Shown here: positions 23,862 through 35,457 of the stretch, piece by piece
How positions within the stretch are numbered: position 1 is the stretch's first letter
Layout of the letters: every line of letters begins with the position of its first letter
Assembly: GCA_963920765.1 (NCBI GenBank)
Contig: OY987245.1
Span: 13,780,727-13,844,726, forward strand
DNA length: 64,000 nucleotides
Source of the DNA: Ulota crispa
Lineage: Eukaryota > Streptophyta > Bryopsida > Orthotrichales > Orthotrichaceae
Direction of reading: 5' to 3'
Notes under the pieces: model-generated
Database searches by the model: none
Seen by the model: only the letters and a program-made list of their open reading frames with translations
What the model was told of the DNA's origin: nothing
Made by a program: the position numbers and the translations under genes

Positions 23862-25334
23862 AAAGCATACTAAAAAAACTCCTAAAAATCCACAAGAATT
23901 ACCGCATTAAAAAAAATCCTATTTTGTTCCATAATTAGTGTAAAATATTTACAACTAGGCTTCTCAAAATGATTTAGTAGATGTGTACTTGTTACATATA
24001 AGCATGGTACAATATTAAATTTTTTTTCAAGATTTTTCATTAAAAGTTTACTAAAATTTTCAAAAATTCATTTTAAACAAACCCTAAATTAAGTCTTTAA
24101 AATTAAATCCATCATTTGCTTTGAAAATAGAGTGACACAAAACACCAGGGAAAAAATGGTTCCGCTTGAAACCTTCCTTTATCAAGTATTGTTGTAATTC
24201 ATTTCAATTCATGGTTTTTAAAATTTTGATGGTGTTTATTGACAATCACATTATGAAGTTATATTAAATATAAAATGCACAAAATGATTGCATAATATGT
24301 ACCGATAATTTTGACATTTACGATTTTCATTGTGTTAAATCTTAAAAAGTTTTTAGATTTTAGGAACTCATAATTTTATAGTTTTTTCAAGAAATGCATT
24401 TATCCTTTGATTGATATGCAAATTTTGGACTCAATTCACCCAAAAAATTCAATCCATACTTTTGAAGATGTTTATGCAAATTTAAGCTTCATGATATTGA
24501 ACTAAAAAAGAGTGTGCTTCTTTCATATTATGACCACACCTTCATTTTTTTAAATTAAAAGTTTGAATTCAATATTTTACACACTATGTGATATGTAAGT
24601 AATTCATATAATTAAACCAAATCTAAAAAAAATTCAAACCACTCATAATATAATCACTTACTTGATTTAAAGTCTAAATGTATAAATATATAGTGGTGAT
24701 TTTTATAAATTATCAAAAAGAGAATCTTTTGATTTGAAAATGGCTTTAGATGATTTATGTAGTTTATTGTTGCAATAAGATATAGCCAAAATACAAAAAA
24801 ATTGTAGAGCCTTGCTTGGAATTTATATGCTGCTATACTTATGAGAAAATCTTGTTACTATCCTTAATATCAGACTCAAATAAACAAGTGAATGATTGCA
24901 TATTCTATTTCATTTAAAAATAATCTTCTATGATCTGATTGTAACAAACTTATTGGAAAAAAACCAACCATTCCTATGTTTATCATTTTTTATCATTTTC
25001 TATTGAGATTAATGATGTCAAAATATTCAACTGAATAATGAATGTGCTTTGTAATAAATTTTGCATCTATTGCCATTATGTCATTCAATTTTGTGTTTTT
25101 CTTTATGCAATTATGGCTGTCTTGTAGGATCTATGCCAAATTAACAAAATATGGACTATCTAAAATCCATAAGTAATAGTAAGAAATTGGCTTGGTTTGA
25201 AATACATCAGGAGACTTGCAAAACAACAAGAGATATGTTCAAATTAAAGGACATGCATAGCTTTGTAAAAATAAAAGCAAAGCATTGGAATTTTTTTCAT
25301 GTATAATGATATAGAAAGTCCATATTTACGTGAA
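23862..25334. other. Upstream region of long gene and intergenic DNA
   Basis: Holds the presumed promoter and any 5' UTR or first exon of the minus-strand gene. Many TA-rich words occur, so no TATA box can be singled out. No other gene seen. Confidence 0.45.
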
Positions 25335-25743
25335 GGGAATTGATATGCATACCATACCTTCTTGACTATCCCACCACACCCTGGTGTAAATTTTAGATTT
25401 CTACCATCGAAAACCTAAATTTGAGAATTTGGAATTTAGATTTGGACTCGGAGACCTTGATTTTGTTTAGAATCACAAAAAAAGTTCTAATTGAACAACA
25501 CTCAATGAAAAAGCTTATCTTTTTTATAAACAAAAGTAAAAGTAACACTTTTCCCCAAGCTAAGCTTTTTCATTGAGTGTTGTTCAACTACAACATTGTT
25601 TTATGGTTCTAGACAAATCCAGATCTCTAAGTCCAAATCTGAATCCCAAATTCTCAAATTTAGGTTTTTGATGGTAGAAATCTAAAATTTACCTTGGGGT
25701 GTGGTGGGATAGTCAAGAAGGTGTGGTACGCATATCAATTCCC
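25335..25743. mobile_element. Foldback MITE, family B, copy 2, with 9-bp TSD
   Basis: A 409-bp unit with ends GGGAATTGATATGCATACCA and its near-complement. It is flanked by TTACGTGAA (25,326-25,334) and TTACATGAA (25,744-25,752), a 9-bp duplication with one mismatch. The arms pair over most of the length (AAAAGCTTATCTTTT against AAGCTAAGCTTTTTC near the centre). A 9-bp duplication and long inverted repeats are typical of Mutator-like elements. No transposase is present. Confidence 0.85.
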
Positions 25744-25837
25744 TTACATGAATATTCCATTAGTAATTAAATGTGTCATTTTATAAATAATTTGTAAACA
25801 AACTTGTTGTTAAAGACCAGCATTTGTATTTTCTAGA

Positions 25838-26134
25838 GAAACTTTGATGGATACCCTTGAAGTTTGCAGTATTTATACAAATGCCCCTAGTATTTCAAAA
25901 AGTGTACAAATACACTTGGACCATCCAAGCGCTTGTTCTATTGTGCAAGCCACTTCCTTCTCCTTTGTGCACATGCTGCTCCTTTCCCGTTTTATTGCAC
26001 TTCCTACTTCATTGGGCATGAAGAAAATGGCGTGCATGACAAAACAAATGCTTGGAAATCATGATCCAAAGATGTTTTTGCAATTTTTGAAAAACTATGG
26101 GCATAAAAACTTTAGAGGCATTCATCAAACTTTC
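25838..26134. mobile_element. MITE, family E
   Basis: Ends GAAACTTTGATGGATACC and the complement of GGCATTCATCAAACTTTC bound about 297 bp. The left TIR continues to AAGTTTG and the right, complemented, to TCTAAAGTT. The 139-codon plus-strand frame at 25,844-26,263 starts at TTG, crosses the element and has no protein-like pattern, so it is not called. The start of the window holds part of another copy. Confidence 0.65.
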
Positions 26135-26572
26135 CCTATTTTCCATTGTCAAAATGTAAAGACGGCAATATGTACAATGAAGAATTTAAAGATTTTGGGT
26201 AGTCGTCTTTTCTATACAAAAAAATACAAGAACATAATTAGATATATTGTCACTATGGTTTAAACAAAATAAACATACATTTGAGATTTTAAGACTTTGG
26301 TTTTGTTACACATGTTTAAAACATCCACGGATCTGGACTAAATTCTAATCTAATCAAATGCCAAAGGTGATTGAATCTAAAGTTTTCTTTAGTTAGTAGA
26401 GAAATCTGCAAAGCATTAATGAAGATCTCAAAGAATACATAGTTTAGCATAACAATAAACCTTGTACAAATATGAAATGTACCACACATGTCATACATGT
26501 CACACTTGTCATCTATTAGTATTTAGAAATTACATTCAAATGTTGAGTTTAATAATTGAATTTTATACTATT

Positions 26573-26714
26573 ATTAGAAGAAATCTTGCAATAAACAACT
26601 GGTTCACAACAATTGCAAATGTCTTAAATGACTACAATTGAGTCATTATATAGTTATTTAGGACATTTGGAGTCGTTGTAAACCAGTTGTTTAGTACAAT
26701 TTTTTCTTCTAGTA
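26573..26714. mobile_element. Short MITE, family G, copy 1
   Basis: A 142-bp near-perfect hairpin: TTAGAAGAAATCTTGCAATA, ACAACTGGTT and AATGTCTTAAATGACT pair with AGTCATTATATAGTTATTTA-side sequence, AACCAGTTGT and TTTCTTCTAGTA. A second copy is at 27,754-27,896. Confidence 0.75.
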
Positions 26715-27753
26715 TAAGCTTGAGTTTTGGTGTATAATAGACATAGTATTACCATGATAAAATTGAGCACTCACCAAGAATAATTATCATGTTTGTTCAA
26801 TAAAATATTGAAATTCTACTTTGTGTTTTTTACTAAAATAATTGATGATTGTTGATCATTGTTTAGGATGAGATTGCTCAATACTGAAATCATAGGAGAT
26901 GATTATAAAATTTCTCACTTAAGTTAATTTTAATTGCAATAATACTTTAAATTTTTATATTGATAATAAATAGTTCAAATGAAAAACACTATAAAGTATG
27001 ATAAACTTTTCTCACTTTCTACCTGTGAATTCAAAATCTTAAGATGAACGTAAGATTCTTGCAAATTTTCAAACACCTTTGTTTGTTGTATGTGTTTTTC
27101 ATTAAAAGTATGTTTGATTCCTAATATGTCAAGCAGCAAAAACTTGATGTCTATTTAGACCAACATCTATATACAAATCTTTCAATTACTCTAAATATAT
27201 GATTTAAATTACAAACAAGCACTTCGATTTTTTTATATCCAAAATCTCACAATAATAGCAGAAACTCCAATTTTTGTTTAGAAACAAATTATTTAAACAC
27301 TTTTGTGGTCTAGGGTAAGTGCTTGTCAAACTAATCTTATGCGAGGTTTTTGTTTTTTAACGAGTAGAAATTTTGAAGGAAAGAATGAGAAAAAGGACTA
27401 CATATCATCTAAGAGTACAAAATAAAAATCAACAGCCTTTAGAACTGTTTTGAGAATTTGTTTGTTTTAAGAGAGAATAATTTGGTGATGGAAATGATGG
27501 GTTGTATGGAAATTATAATATGTTGGATAAGGTCTTATCACTCTCTTTATCAATAAATCTTAAAATTATTTCTACGTCTGACGTTCAGATTTGATATTGG
27601 AAATATAGAGAAAGTAATGTTTAAGTTTTAAGGAAATTCCTATCACTAAAACAAAAAAATTCAGTAATCCTTGAAATCTCTAGTATAGAATTTCTTTAAG
27701 GTAGGATGAAGACATTTTAAAAAGTATGATCAATTTCTATAATTTTTTCTATA
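26715..27753. other. AT-rich intergenic stretch
   Basis: No gene or transposon terminus recognised between the two family G MITEs. Confidence 0.45.
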
Positions 27754-27896
27754 CACTAGAAGAAGAAGAATGTGCCCTAAACAATTAATCCACAACGATT
27801 GTAAATGTTTTAAACAACTATATAACAACTTAATTACAGTTATTTAGGACATTTGCAGTCATTATGCACTAATTGTTTTGGACATGTTTTTCATGT
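27754..27896. mobile_element. Short MITE, family G, copy 2
   Basis: Same organisation as 26,573-26,714: CTAGAAGAAGAA, then AAACAATTAATCCACAACGA with its complementary TCATTATGCACTAATTGTTT, and the shared GTTATTTAGGACATTTG. It ends 9 bp before a Stowaway-type MITE. Confidence 0.7.
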
Positions 27897-27905
27897 ACTA
27901 TATAG

Positions 27906-28326
27906 TACTCCCTATGTCCCAATATAAAACTCCAAATTAGGCGTAGTTCTTGTCTCACGAAAAGGCTCCCTTTTGCTAATTTCAATTGCTAAGAAAACGT
28001 TTGTCATGTCCAATGATCTCATGGGGGCAAGTTAGCAATTAGAGAGCATTTCTCTCTTAACAAGCTTGGCCTTGCCATATGAAGTACCATTGCTATTACT
28101 AATCTTTAAATCATTAATAATGAGGAGCCAGCAACATGTACAAATATGGTACTTTTTGCATGCAATTTGGGTGTCTAAATGGTAACAAAAAAATTGGAGA
28201 TTTTGCAAACATTTGGTAGGTGGTATATTGATTCTAGAATGCATTTGTCACTAGCATAATGACTAAAAATACAGTTAATTCCTCATGGAGAAGTTTTTTG
28301 GAGTTTATAATGGGATAGAGGGAGTA
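27906..28326. mobile_element. Stowaway-type MITE
   Basis: Begins TA-CTCCCTATGTCCCAATAT and ends with the complementary TAATGGGATAGAGGGAG-TA. The terminus CTCCCTCYRTCCC with a TA target duplication is the classical plant Stowaway signature (Tc1/mariner group). The interior of about 370 bp encodes nothing; the short minus-strand frame at 28,032-28,244 has no motif. Confidence 0.85.
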
Positions 28327-28522
28327 CATGTTTAAAGGGATTTTGAAAAAAAAGTGTAAAAAATAGAATTTCAATACAACAAACCTTTGTAGTTTAGACA
28401 TATCAAATAAACAAGATTTAATATTTTGAATTCTAAATTAAATTGAAACAAAGAATTGATATATATGGACCTCCAAATTATTGCTAAAACATATTATAGT
28501 ACTAGTGAAATTTGACACCTTA

Positions 28523-29462
28523 TTAACCCCCAAAGGACCATTGTCCCTTCATGGGACAAGTTGGACTTTGGGCATGTACCTATGGTTAAACTACTTTGTG
28601 TGATTTTCTGAAACTTTTATTGAAGGTGGGAAATTCAAAGATCTATGTGGGCATCTAATTTTTTCTTCATTCCAACAATTGATGAAGAAGTTATGCATGA
28701 ATTTTTGAATATTTGGAGAGGATTGCCCGTCTGGGCAGCCCAAAAACTTCTTTAAAAATTCATTTTAAAAAAAATAAAAAATAGAAATTGGTTCATAAGA
28801 TTTTCTTATTCATGAGAAGCTTTGAATCATTCAATTTCAATCTATGACATGAAAGTTATGAGGAGTTTTTGTTTGCGGGTAGCTATGGAATCTCTACTCT
28901 AAAATAAACTTTGAAGTCCTTTATTTTACTCAATTTTCAATATTTTGGAAAAATAATTAAACCAAAGGAAGTAGATTTATTATCACAGCATTATCACCGT
29001 TGGGATTAGCATTTTTCATTTCCATAATAAAATTCTTAACAATTTATTGTTTTGACTCTTTCTCTACTTCTTTTTAATTACTGTTTTTTCCCATTTGTTG
29101 TAAAGTTCCAATTGATTAGAAAATTCTCCCACACATACCTAACTTGATCTCCTACATGTCAAAAATAAAGCGCAACTTTGGGTAGAGCAATTTTTTTGTT
29201 ATAAGAGTGATCAAAGGCTTTTGAAATCTTTGGGCAGCACAGAAAAAATTTGTTTTTTTCACTTTAGATGTAAATATCTCACTCCTCTCAATTTTAAATG
29301 AGCTAACTTTTTTCCCACAAATACCTCTTCCAATTTGGGGCAAGATCCTATTGGTTAAATTTCCCAAAAACAAAATATAAATTCTCTTTTTTCTAGACCT
29401 CTTAAAAATGATAGTTTTTAATGATTTTAACAAGAAAAAGGGCTTGGTCCTTTAGGGGTTAA
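28523..29462. mobile_element. TIR element, family F, copy 2
   Basis: About 940 bp between TTAACCCCCAAAGGACC and its complement (GGTCCTTTAGGGGTTAA). The left third matches the arm of the 15.2-17.6 kb palindrome (GACTTTGGGCATGTACCTAT, GGGCAGCCCAAAAACTTC). The right two thirds match 7,452-8,371 in parts. The minus-strand frame at 29,152-29,433 has no recognisable domain. Non-autonomous. Confidence 0.7.
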
Positions 29463-31068
29463 ATTAGGAATATATATATAGACACACATATGCATGAAAT
29501 GAAATGGACTTTATTGCCTCACATATAAGTTAGATCCAAGGCACGTGTTTCTCGAAAACGAACTACAATTCCTCAAGGTCCTACCTCAGTAAAAAACATA
29601 ATTAATTTAAACTCATAACGCATGTCAGATAGACACATTCAATAAGTAATGATAAATGAATGAAAACGAGGATATCAATACATGTTAAAAAATTTGGTGC
29701 TTTCGACTAACCTAATAGTAAAGTCATTGCAAATACTACTGAAAATGTTTTTTTATTGAAATTTTATAAAGAAAAATGTATTTGTAAATGATTGGGTTTT
29801 CTTATGTACTCATTATGAATACTTGTTAAGACATCCTTACTTGCTTCAGTTGAAGTGACAATGCTTGTTGACATTTTTGTAGAAAATTTTGATAATTTGT
29901 GTTGCAACATTTTATATTCATTGCAGTAATGGTTCAACATAGTTCATTCAAAACGCAAATGTGTTTATCAGTGTTGATAAAAAAAGCTATCTCATGTTGA
30001 CATTTACTACACCTATAATCTTTGATTAGAGTGTACCAATGATGGATTGACATCATAGGTGTCATTACAACATGAGAATTGTTACTGGTATGAATCATTC
30101 AACAACAACGTGAATTCCAAACCTTCTAACTATTGGATTAAGGCACTTAATAAAACTACCATATTGATTACCATTACTTTGCTTTGTACTATGTTTTGAA
30201 TAAATAATATTCAAGTAATTTAAAGAATGGTACAAAATAATTTCAGGATAATTATTTGTATACTTTTCATTTAGAAAGGATTCATTATGCAACAATTTAT
30301 CAACATTTTAATTTACATTCTATTTTGTTAGAACTTAGGTCATAGTTTGTAAAAACCCATGTATACTTGAATTTTATTAGAAAAAACAAAACAAAAAATA
30401 AATAAATTACATATGACTTGCTACAAAATCATAAACATCCATTTTCTATAAATGAAAGTATTTAGAAATTTCAAACATACCACAAGCCTCCAAAAACACA
30501 TATAATACTTGCAAAGGCCTTTTTCATGGGCCTTCAAGCCTTTGAATTGTGCATAAAGATAAATTGTTTGCTTTTTAACAAGTTTGCAATTTACTTTCAA
30601 TTCTACTCCATATTCTTCAAGTTTTTGGATTAATATGAGTTGAATGCTTTAAGTATTCATTATATCCCACACAATAATGAAACCTTATAGAATGCATATC
30701 TTACACTGCTATTAAAAAAGGATAACTTTTATTCAATTGTAATGTTTTTCAGAACAAACAAGTTATTTAATAGAAAAATCAATATTTTCAATTAATGATT
30801 CAAGACAAATACTTCCAGTAGAAATTGAATTTTGAATCTCACTTTCTAATACACCCTTACTCTATAAAACATATTTTAATTTTATTGTAATCAAACAACA
30901 ATGTAACCAAAGATTGAAAAATTGTTATATATGAACAGTTTTTGATATTAGTTGCTTTTGAAATCTCCAAGAATAATTCAAAAACTTCACATTGAAGTAA
31001 TGATGTTTGGAGCAAAGCAAAAAAGGTTTTTGCTTATATACAAGTGGTTTTCACTACAGTGAATATTG
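29463..31068. other. AT-rich intergenic stretch
   Basis: No gene or repeat end recognised. Confidence 0.45.
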
Positions 31069-31360
31069 CATTTAGGTTGCCTTGACAACTGCGTTGCCTG
31101 TCCCCAAAATTTATCTCATGACTCATAGTATGGCCACTTGGAGGCGCGTATAGCTCTTTAGATTTTAGGATTTCTCATGGTTTACAACGTGGGCGTCACT
31201 TATTTGTTTTTTTGTAGCATCATTGCTCTTGCCTAGATCTTGAAAATTGTTTATTGCAATAGTTATTGATATTAATTATTGCAGCATCAACAAATACTTA
31301 TATAGTGTAATATGTCAAGAAATCAATGTGGGGCAATCTAAACAAAATATTCAATGTACT
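31069..31360. repeat. Dispersed repeat of unknown type, copy 2
   Basis: Counterpart of 2,904-3,190 in the same orientation; see that entry for the shared landmarks. No coding capacity. Confidence 0.6.
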
Positions 31361-31510
31361 TTATTACAACCTTGAACTTTGTGTTTGGTTAAAATTTAAA
31401 GTCTTTGATTGGAGTAGGAATTTTGATATTGCAATTAAAAAATTTGCTTTGCTTTTCTTATTGTGTTTAATAATATATGGGTAAATATCTTTAATTGATT
31501 TGCAAAAAGT

Positions 31511-31662
31511 GGGGGAATGCTATATCATGAGCAACGATCCATGAGTCATGAGTTGTGAGTTGTGAGCTTGGTTTTTTTGTCAAAATCCTAAATTTCACTA
31601 ATAACTAAGTACACAAGGCCCTATAATTTTGCATTTAAACTCTCAACTCTTGAAAAACTTGC

Positions 31663-31696
<34 letters not shown>

Positions 31697-31791
31697 CCAT
31701 TGATTTTGAGCTCAAAATTGATTTCCACTCACATAAATCTTGGCTCACCGCTCGTGGCGCACTGTATTACACTCACAAAATATTGTTGTTT
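31511..31791. mobile_element. MITE, family D, copy 2, with T32 run
   Basis: Same ends and internal order as 14,803-15,056 (GGGGGAATGCTATATCATGAGC on the left; complementary ACTCACAAAATATTGTTG on the right). It differs by an expanded run of 32 T at 31,665-31,696, where copy 1 has mixed T-rich sequence. Confidence 0.75.
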
Positions 31792-32729
31792 CATGAAAAG
31801 TGACCAATACAACTTCATCAAATATGACATACCATCTAACACATTCATAGAAATGTGGATTTTATGTAACACCTCAATTATTCTTTGATAAATTTGATTT
31901 AAAAAAAAATTTGTTTCTTACTTTTATAGGATTCTAACCATATTTTTGAATTGGTGTCAATGACAAAGTAAACAAAGTTTGCAAGATTACATGTATTGTT
32001 CAAGAATAGTGGGTATGAAAAAAAATGAGTGTGTGAAATTGGATAGGTTTGCTTTGTAAAACTTGAATAAATTAACTATTTTAAATTGATCCAATTTTTT
32101 TAGCACTAATAAATTTTAAATTAATGGTACATTAAAATTAATTAAGATTTAATCAATGCTTTGAACATGTCAAATATTTGTGTGTGATGGTATCATCCTA
32201 TCAATGGAGAATTTTCTTATACAAGTTATAAATAAAACAAATGAACTATTCTTGTCTTTATAAATTTTGCTTGTACTTATGAACTATACAAAATATTGTG
32301 AGATCTTTTGATATTTAGACACAATAAGGCAAAATATCATGAGATCTCTAAATGTTTAGGCAATAAACTACAAAAGTTCTCAATGTTTACACAAAACATA
32401 TGGAACTCTCAAGTTTTTTTTGGATTTATATTTATGCACTTTGCAAAGTCCATGTTGAGTCAAAAGTAGCATAGAAGATATATGTTTTTGACTTTTTATG
32501 TATCTTTATGAAAACATTGATAAAAAAATGATACTATATGGAGGATATGAACCTACCAAGGTTATGAACTATTGTTATTTTTTGACAAACCAAAAACTTC
32601 AACTTCAATACACATTCAAAAACCCAAAATATTAAAGAAGTACTTGAGATAAGTCATCTTCTTTGAGTGAATTACTGATATCAATTTTCATGTAATTATC
32701 GTATTATCTTATAGTATCTCAAAATCAAC

Positions 32730-32767
<38 letters not shown>

Positions 32768-33296
32768 TTGGTCGTAATTCAAATGTGCATCTTCATGTTC
32801 TACGTACAATTTTTTGTGTGATTTAATTTGTTAATTGGAGTTGGAGTACAATCACAAAGATTTTTCAAAATTTGCTTGAAAACTTTTGGACATGAATTGA
32901 ATGACTTCCAATTCAAAGTTCTAATTCTCAAAATACAAACCAAAAACTCTACCAATTCTATGGAGCAAGTCCTAAATAACTAACCTCTCCTTCTAAGCTT
33001 GGGTTTTGGATTTTAAAACTTACAAATCCTTCCACAAGTGGACCTGAAAGCCTCTTTGATTGTTATTTTACTTAAAATTTAAATGTAAACAAATCCAATC
33101 TATGTAAATTGGAACTTAGGCTCATGTTGTTCAAGAACAAGATATTTTAAAGTAAAGCATTATGTTGCCACATATACTTAAGCATGCTGTAAACATTTTT
33201 AAAAACTCAACTTTAACAAACTTTTGCATCTAAGAAAGCATAAATGAGTACACTTTGTTATTTGTTTTAAAACACGCATTATGTTAATTAATACTT
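31792..33296. other. AT-rich intergenic stretch
   Basis: No gene seen. Contains the ATT repeat listed separately. Confidence 0.45.
32730..32767. repeat. (TTA)n microsatellite
   Basis: About 12 uninterrupted TTA units. Confidence 0.95.
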
Positions 33297-33399
33297 TGTT
33301 GTGTAAAGCAAAATTGCTAAATAAAATAGATTGAGAGTTCCAATCCTACCATAAAATGAAAAACAAATTAAACTATCAGTATATACAATACAGCTTCAA
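33297..33399. repeat. Direct repeat flanking LTR-like block, outer copy
   Basis: About 100 bp (TTGTGTAAAGCAAAATTGCT, CCAATCCTACCATAAAATGA, TATATACAATACAGCTTCAAG) that recur at 33,704-33,803 with a few substitutions. The two copies bracket the 33,400-33,701 block. The origin is unclear: tandem duplication, or a rearranged LTR. Confidence 0.7.
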
Positions 33400-33701
33400 G
33401 GATTAGGTTCTAATTCATTAGAAGTTAAGCGTCTTGCACACCACCAAAGGAAAATCAACAAGTGCAAAATGGTAGAGAAATAGAAAGCTTCACTAATGAT
33501 AAAACATCACTTACAAGCAAAGACAATCACTAAAAACTCTAAACTCACTTACAAGGCTTGACTTGACAAAGAGAGTCAAGTCAAGGATTTGTGTGTACTA
33601 CATGTACACATCAAATCCTAATGGATGAAATTAATCTATTGGATGAATGTCTACGCAAGCACCACAATGCGGAGAGGCTCTCGACGTCACATCCCGTGAC
33701 A
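33400..33701 (-). repeat. Candidate 3' LTR of E1
   Basis: About 300 bp highly similar to 60,610-60,894 in the same orientation (shared GTCTTGCACACCAC, AATGGTAGAGAAATA, ATGATAAAACATCACTTACA, GAGAGTCAA, CCCGTGA). It lies about 140 bp beyond the C-terminal end of E1's pol, where a 3' LTR should be. Read on the minus strand it begins TGTCACGGGA; the other copy ends TAATCA, giving near TG...CA ends. No convincing primer-binding site, polypurine tract or target duplication was found, so an unrelated dispersed repeat remains possible. Confidence 0.45.
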
Positions 33702-33703
33702 AA

Positions 33704-33803
33704 TGTTGTGTAAAGCAAGATCGCTAAACAAAACAGATGGAGAATCCCAATCCTATCATAAAATGAAAACCAAATTGAAATATCCGTATATACAATACAG
33801 CCT
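33704..33803. repeat. Direct repeat flanking LTR-like block, inner copy
   Basis: Counterpart of 33,297-33,399; lies between the LTR-like block and the end of E1's coding region. Confidence 0.7.
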
Positions 33804-33843
33804 CAAGTGCCCCTCCTAGTGGATAAAGAGACCTTTTATCTGG

Positions 33844-34121
33844 CTAGGAACCTAGAACATCAAGAAGACTATCACCACAATGATGCTGCTGCAACAAGTG
33901 TATGCATCCAACTAAAGAAGTGGTCATCGACCGAATCAATAAACAAATGGAGAAGTAACTAAGAGAGGGTAGGCGGGGTGTAATGTGAACCCCATCTTTA
34001 ATTGCCTTTGACATTTTGTTGTCATTCTCATGGTCAATCTCCAATTTGTCTATCCATGAAACGGAATGAAGAACTCCAATTGGATGGCAAAGCACCATAC
34101 CATGGCAAGTGCATGAGAAAT
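33844..34121 (-). pseudogene. E1 pol C-terminal tail
   Basis: A 93-codon frame just beyond the PHD finger and shifted relative to it. It ends at a stop about 140 bp before the candidate LTR and is probably the terminal part of the E1 polyprotein. The last residues (GCIHLLQQHHCGDSLLDVL) look protein-like, but I recognise no domain. Confidence 0.45.
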
Positions 34122-34325
34122 TCAAGTTGGTGCACCAGGTGAAACAAAACTTGAAGATCTACAACATTGAGGACAAGTCCAATCTCCAGATGGTTGAGTA
34201 GAAAGAGGTGGCGTCAAGCAAGCCATATGCCATCCACGTTGGTAACGGTCATATAATAACATGGTGGCCGCACCTTTCTTCTCACCGCATACAAAACATG
34301 AGAGGCCTTCAAGCACAACGGCCAA
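34122..34325 (-). pseudogene. E1 PHD finger after integrase
   Basis: The Cys/His pattern of a PHD zinc finger is clear: C-x2-C (CFVC), eleven residues, two ligand positions occupied by Tyr (LLYDRYQRGWH), His, x2, Cys (WHMAC), fourteen residues, then C-x2-C (CPQC). Spacing is exactly C4HC3, and the conserved GWH, CL and GDW residues are present. The two Tyr codons (TAT, TAC) are one G-to-A step from Cys codons. PHD fingers bind histone H3 tails, so this probably targeted the integration complex or the methyltransferase to chromatin, as chromodomains do in chromoviruses. It is in the same frame as the integrase C-terminus, separated by one TGA. Confidence 0.8.
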
Positions 34326-34337
34326 CTTAGGGTGAAC

Positions 34338-34670
34338 TCAGCCGTCAGTAGGTAAATGACATGGGGCGCAATTCTTGGAGTGCTTCCGACACTCCCGGCC
34401 ATCTTTGCCTTCCAACAACAAAATACCACTAGGTAACACATCCTTCACACAAAAAATGGTGCGCCCTGTCTTGACGTCCAATGTCGTGGGTGCCTCACGC
34501 TGTAGATAAACGTAATCTCTAATTGTAAAACATTGTAGTTGAGGCCGGTAGGCTCCGCTATGAATACGTGCATACCGCAGCGTGACGCGGTGTTGAGTAA
34601 TAGATAAGTTTTCCATGGCCATTGGCATGGCGCATTTGAAGAACTCTGCTTGGTCACGGAAACATTGAGC
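34338..34670 (-). pseudogene. E1 integrase C-terminal region
   Basis: Follows the catalytic core. Contains a segment (FTIRDYVYLQREAP, then VKDVLPSGILLLEGKDG) typical of the basic/SH3-like C-terminal domain of gypsy integrases, where 'GDxVxL' is usual. A Cys/His-rich segment (ECRKHSKNCAPCH) precedes the stop, TGA, after which the same frame enters the PHD finger. I infer one continuous ancestral polyprotein. Confidence 0.7.
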
Positions 34671-35450
34671 CTACATCTCTAGATCATCCAAATCCACCAC
34701 TAGAGTCAACTTCTCCCTTACAAAGCTGAGTAAAATTGGCTCATGTCCGTATGACAATTGATATGGACTGAAAGTAGCCAATGAAACTTGTCTGGTAAAC
34801 TTATATTCCATAGCGATCCATGGTATCATCAAGTCCCAGTCACGTTGGCCGCCCTGAAGTAATCTATACTTTTGCAGGCCATGCTTGACTGTCTGAACCA
34901 CACGCTCTACCAACCCATTTGCTTCTGGATGATCCCAAGAAGAAGTATGGTGATCAATCAAAGCTTTGGTGCGCAAAGCTTCAAAAGCCCCAAGGAACTC
35001 ACGTCTCTGGTCTGTCAGCATCTCAGTTGGAGTTCCAAATCTAGCCAACACCTAGTCTATGAATGCCATGGCTGCCAACTCCAAAGAGTTTTGCGGTAGC
35101 GCCACAAGCTCAATCCACTTGCTAAAGTGCTCCACCATCACCAACACATACTTGGCTCCTTGTGGTGTAACAACAAGTGGTCCGGCAAAATCCAAGGACC
35201 AACAGCAGCCCAACCCCATGATGGGTAAAGGCTACAACTGCAGTGATAGAGTGTTGAAGTTGGATCTAACCCAATCACACACTTCACACCGTGAAACAAT
35301 ATGTGGTGACGTGTTGATACATGCCGGTCCACCAGTATTGGCTGCGCAACATGGAATGAGTCCGTTGCACACCAAAATGTTCAAGGTCTTTGTGTATTTG
35401 CTGTACCAACGAAGCCCTCTGATCTGGCCTAGGAACTATGCGCCTAGTCC
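34671..35450 (-). pseudogene. E1 integrase catalytic core
   Basis: The zinc-binding part (HxxxxHFG...H, WWTGMYQHV, then CxxC in a shifted frame near 35,270-35,400) precedes the core. The first catalytic Asp is in WSLDFAG (about 35,183-35,206). The second is in LTDQRREF and the Glu in HPEANGLVERVVQTVK (residues 14 and 49 of the 126-codon frame ending at 34,671), 34 residues apart, so the DDE triad is intact. The usual GREF Gly is Arg here. Integrase inserts the cDNA into the genome. At least one frameshift and two stops separate the zinc and core parts. Confidence 0.85.
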
Positions 35451-35457
35451 TATTTGG

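Noticed and set aside
25844-26263. A 139-codon frame as a possible gene
   Set aside because: Starts at TTG, overlaps the TIRs of a MITE; composition looks random.
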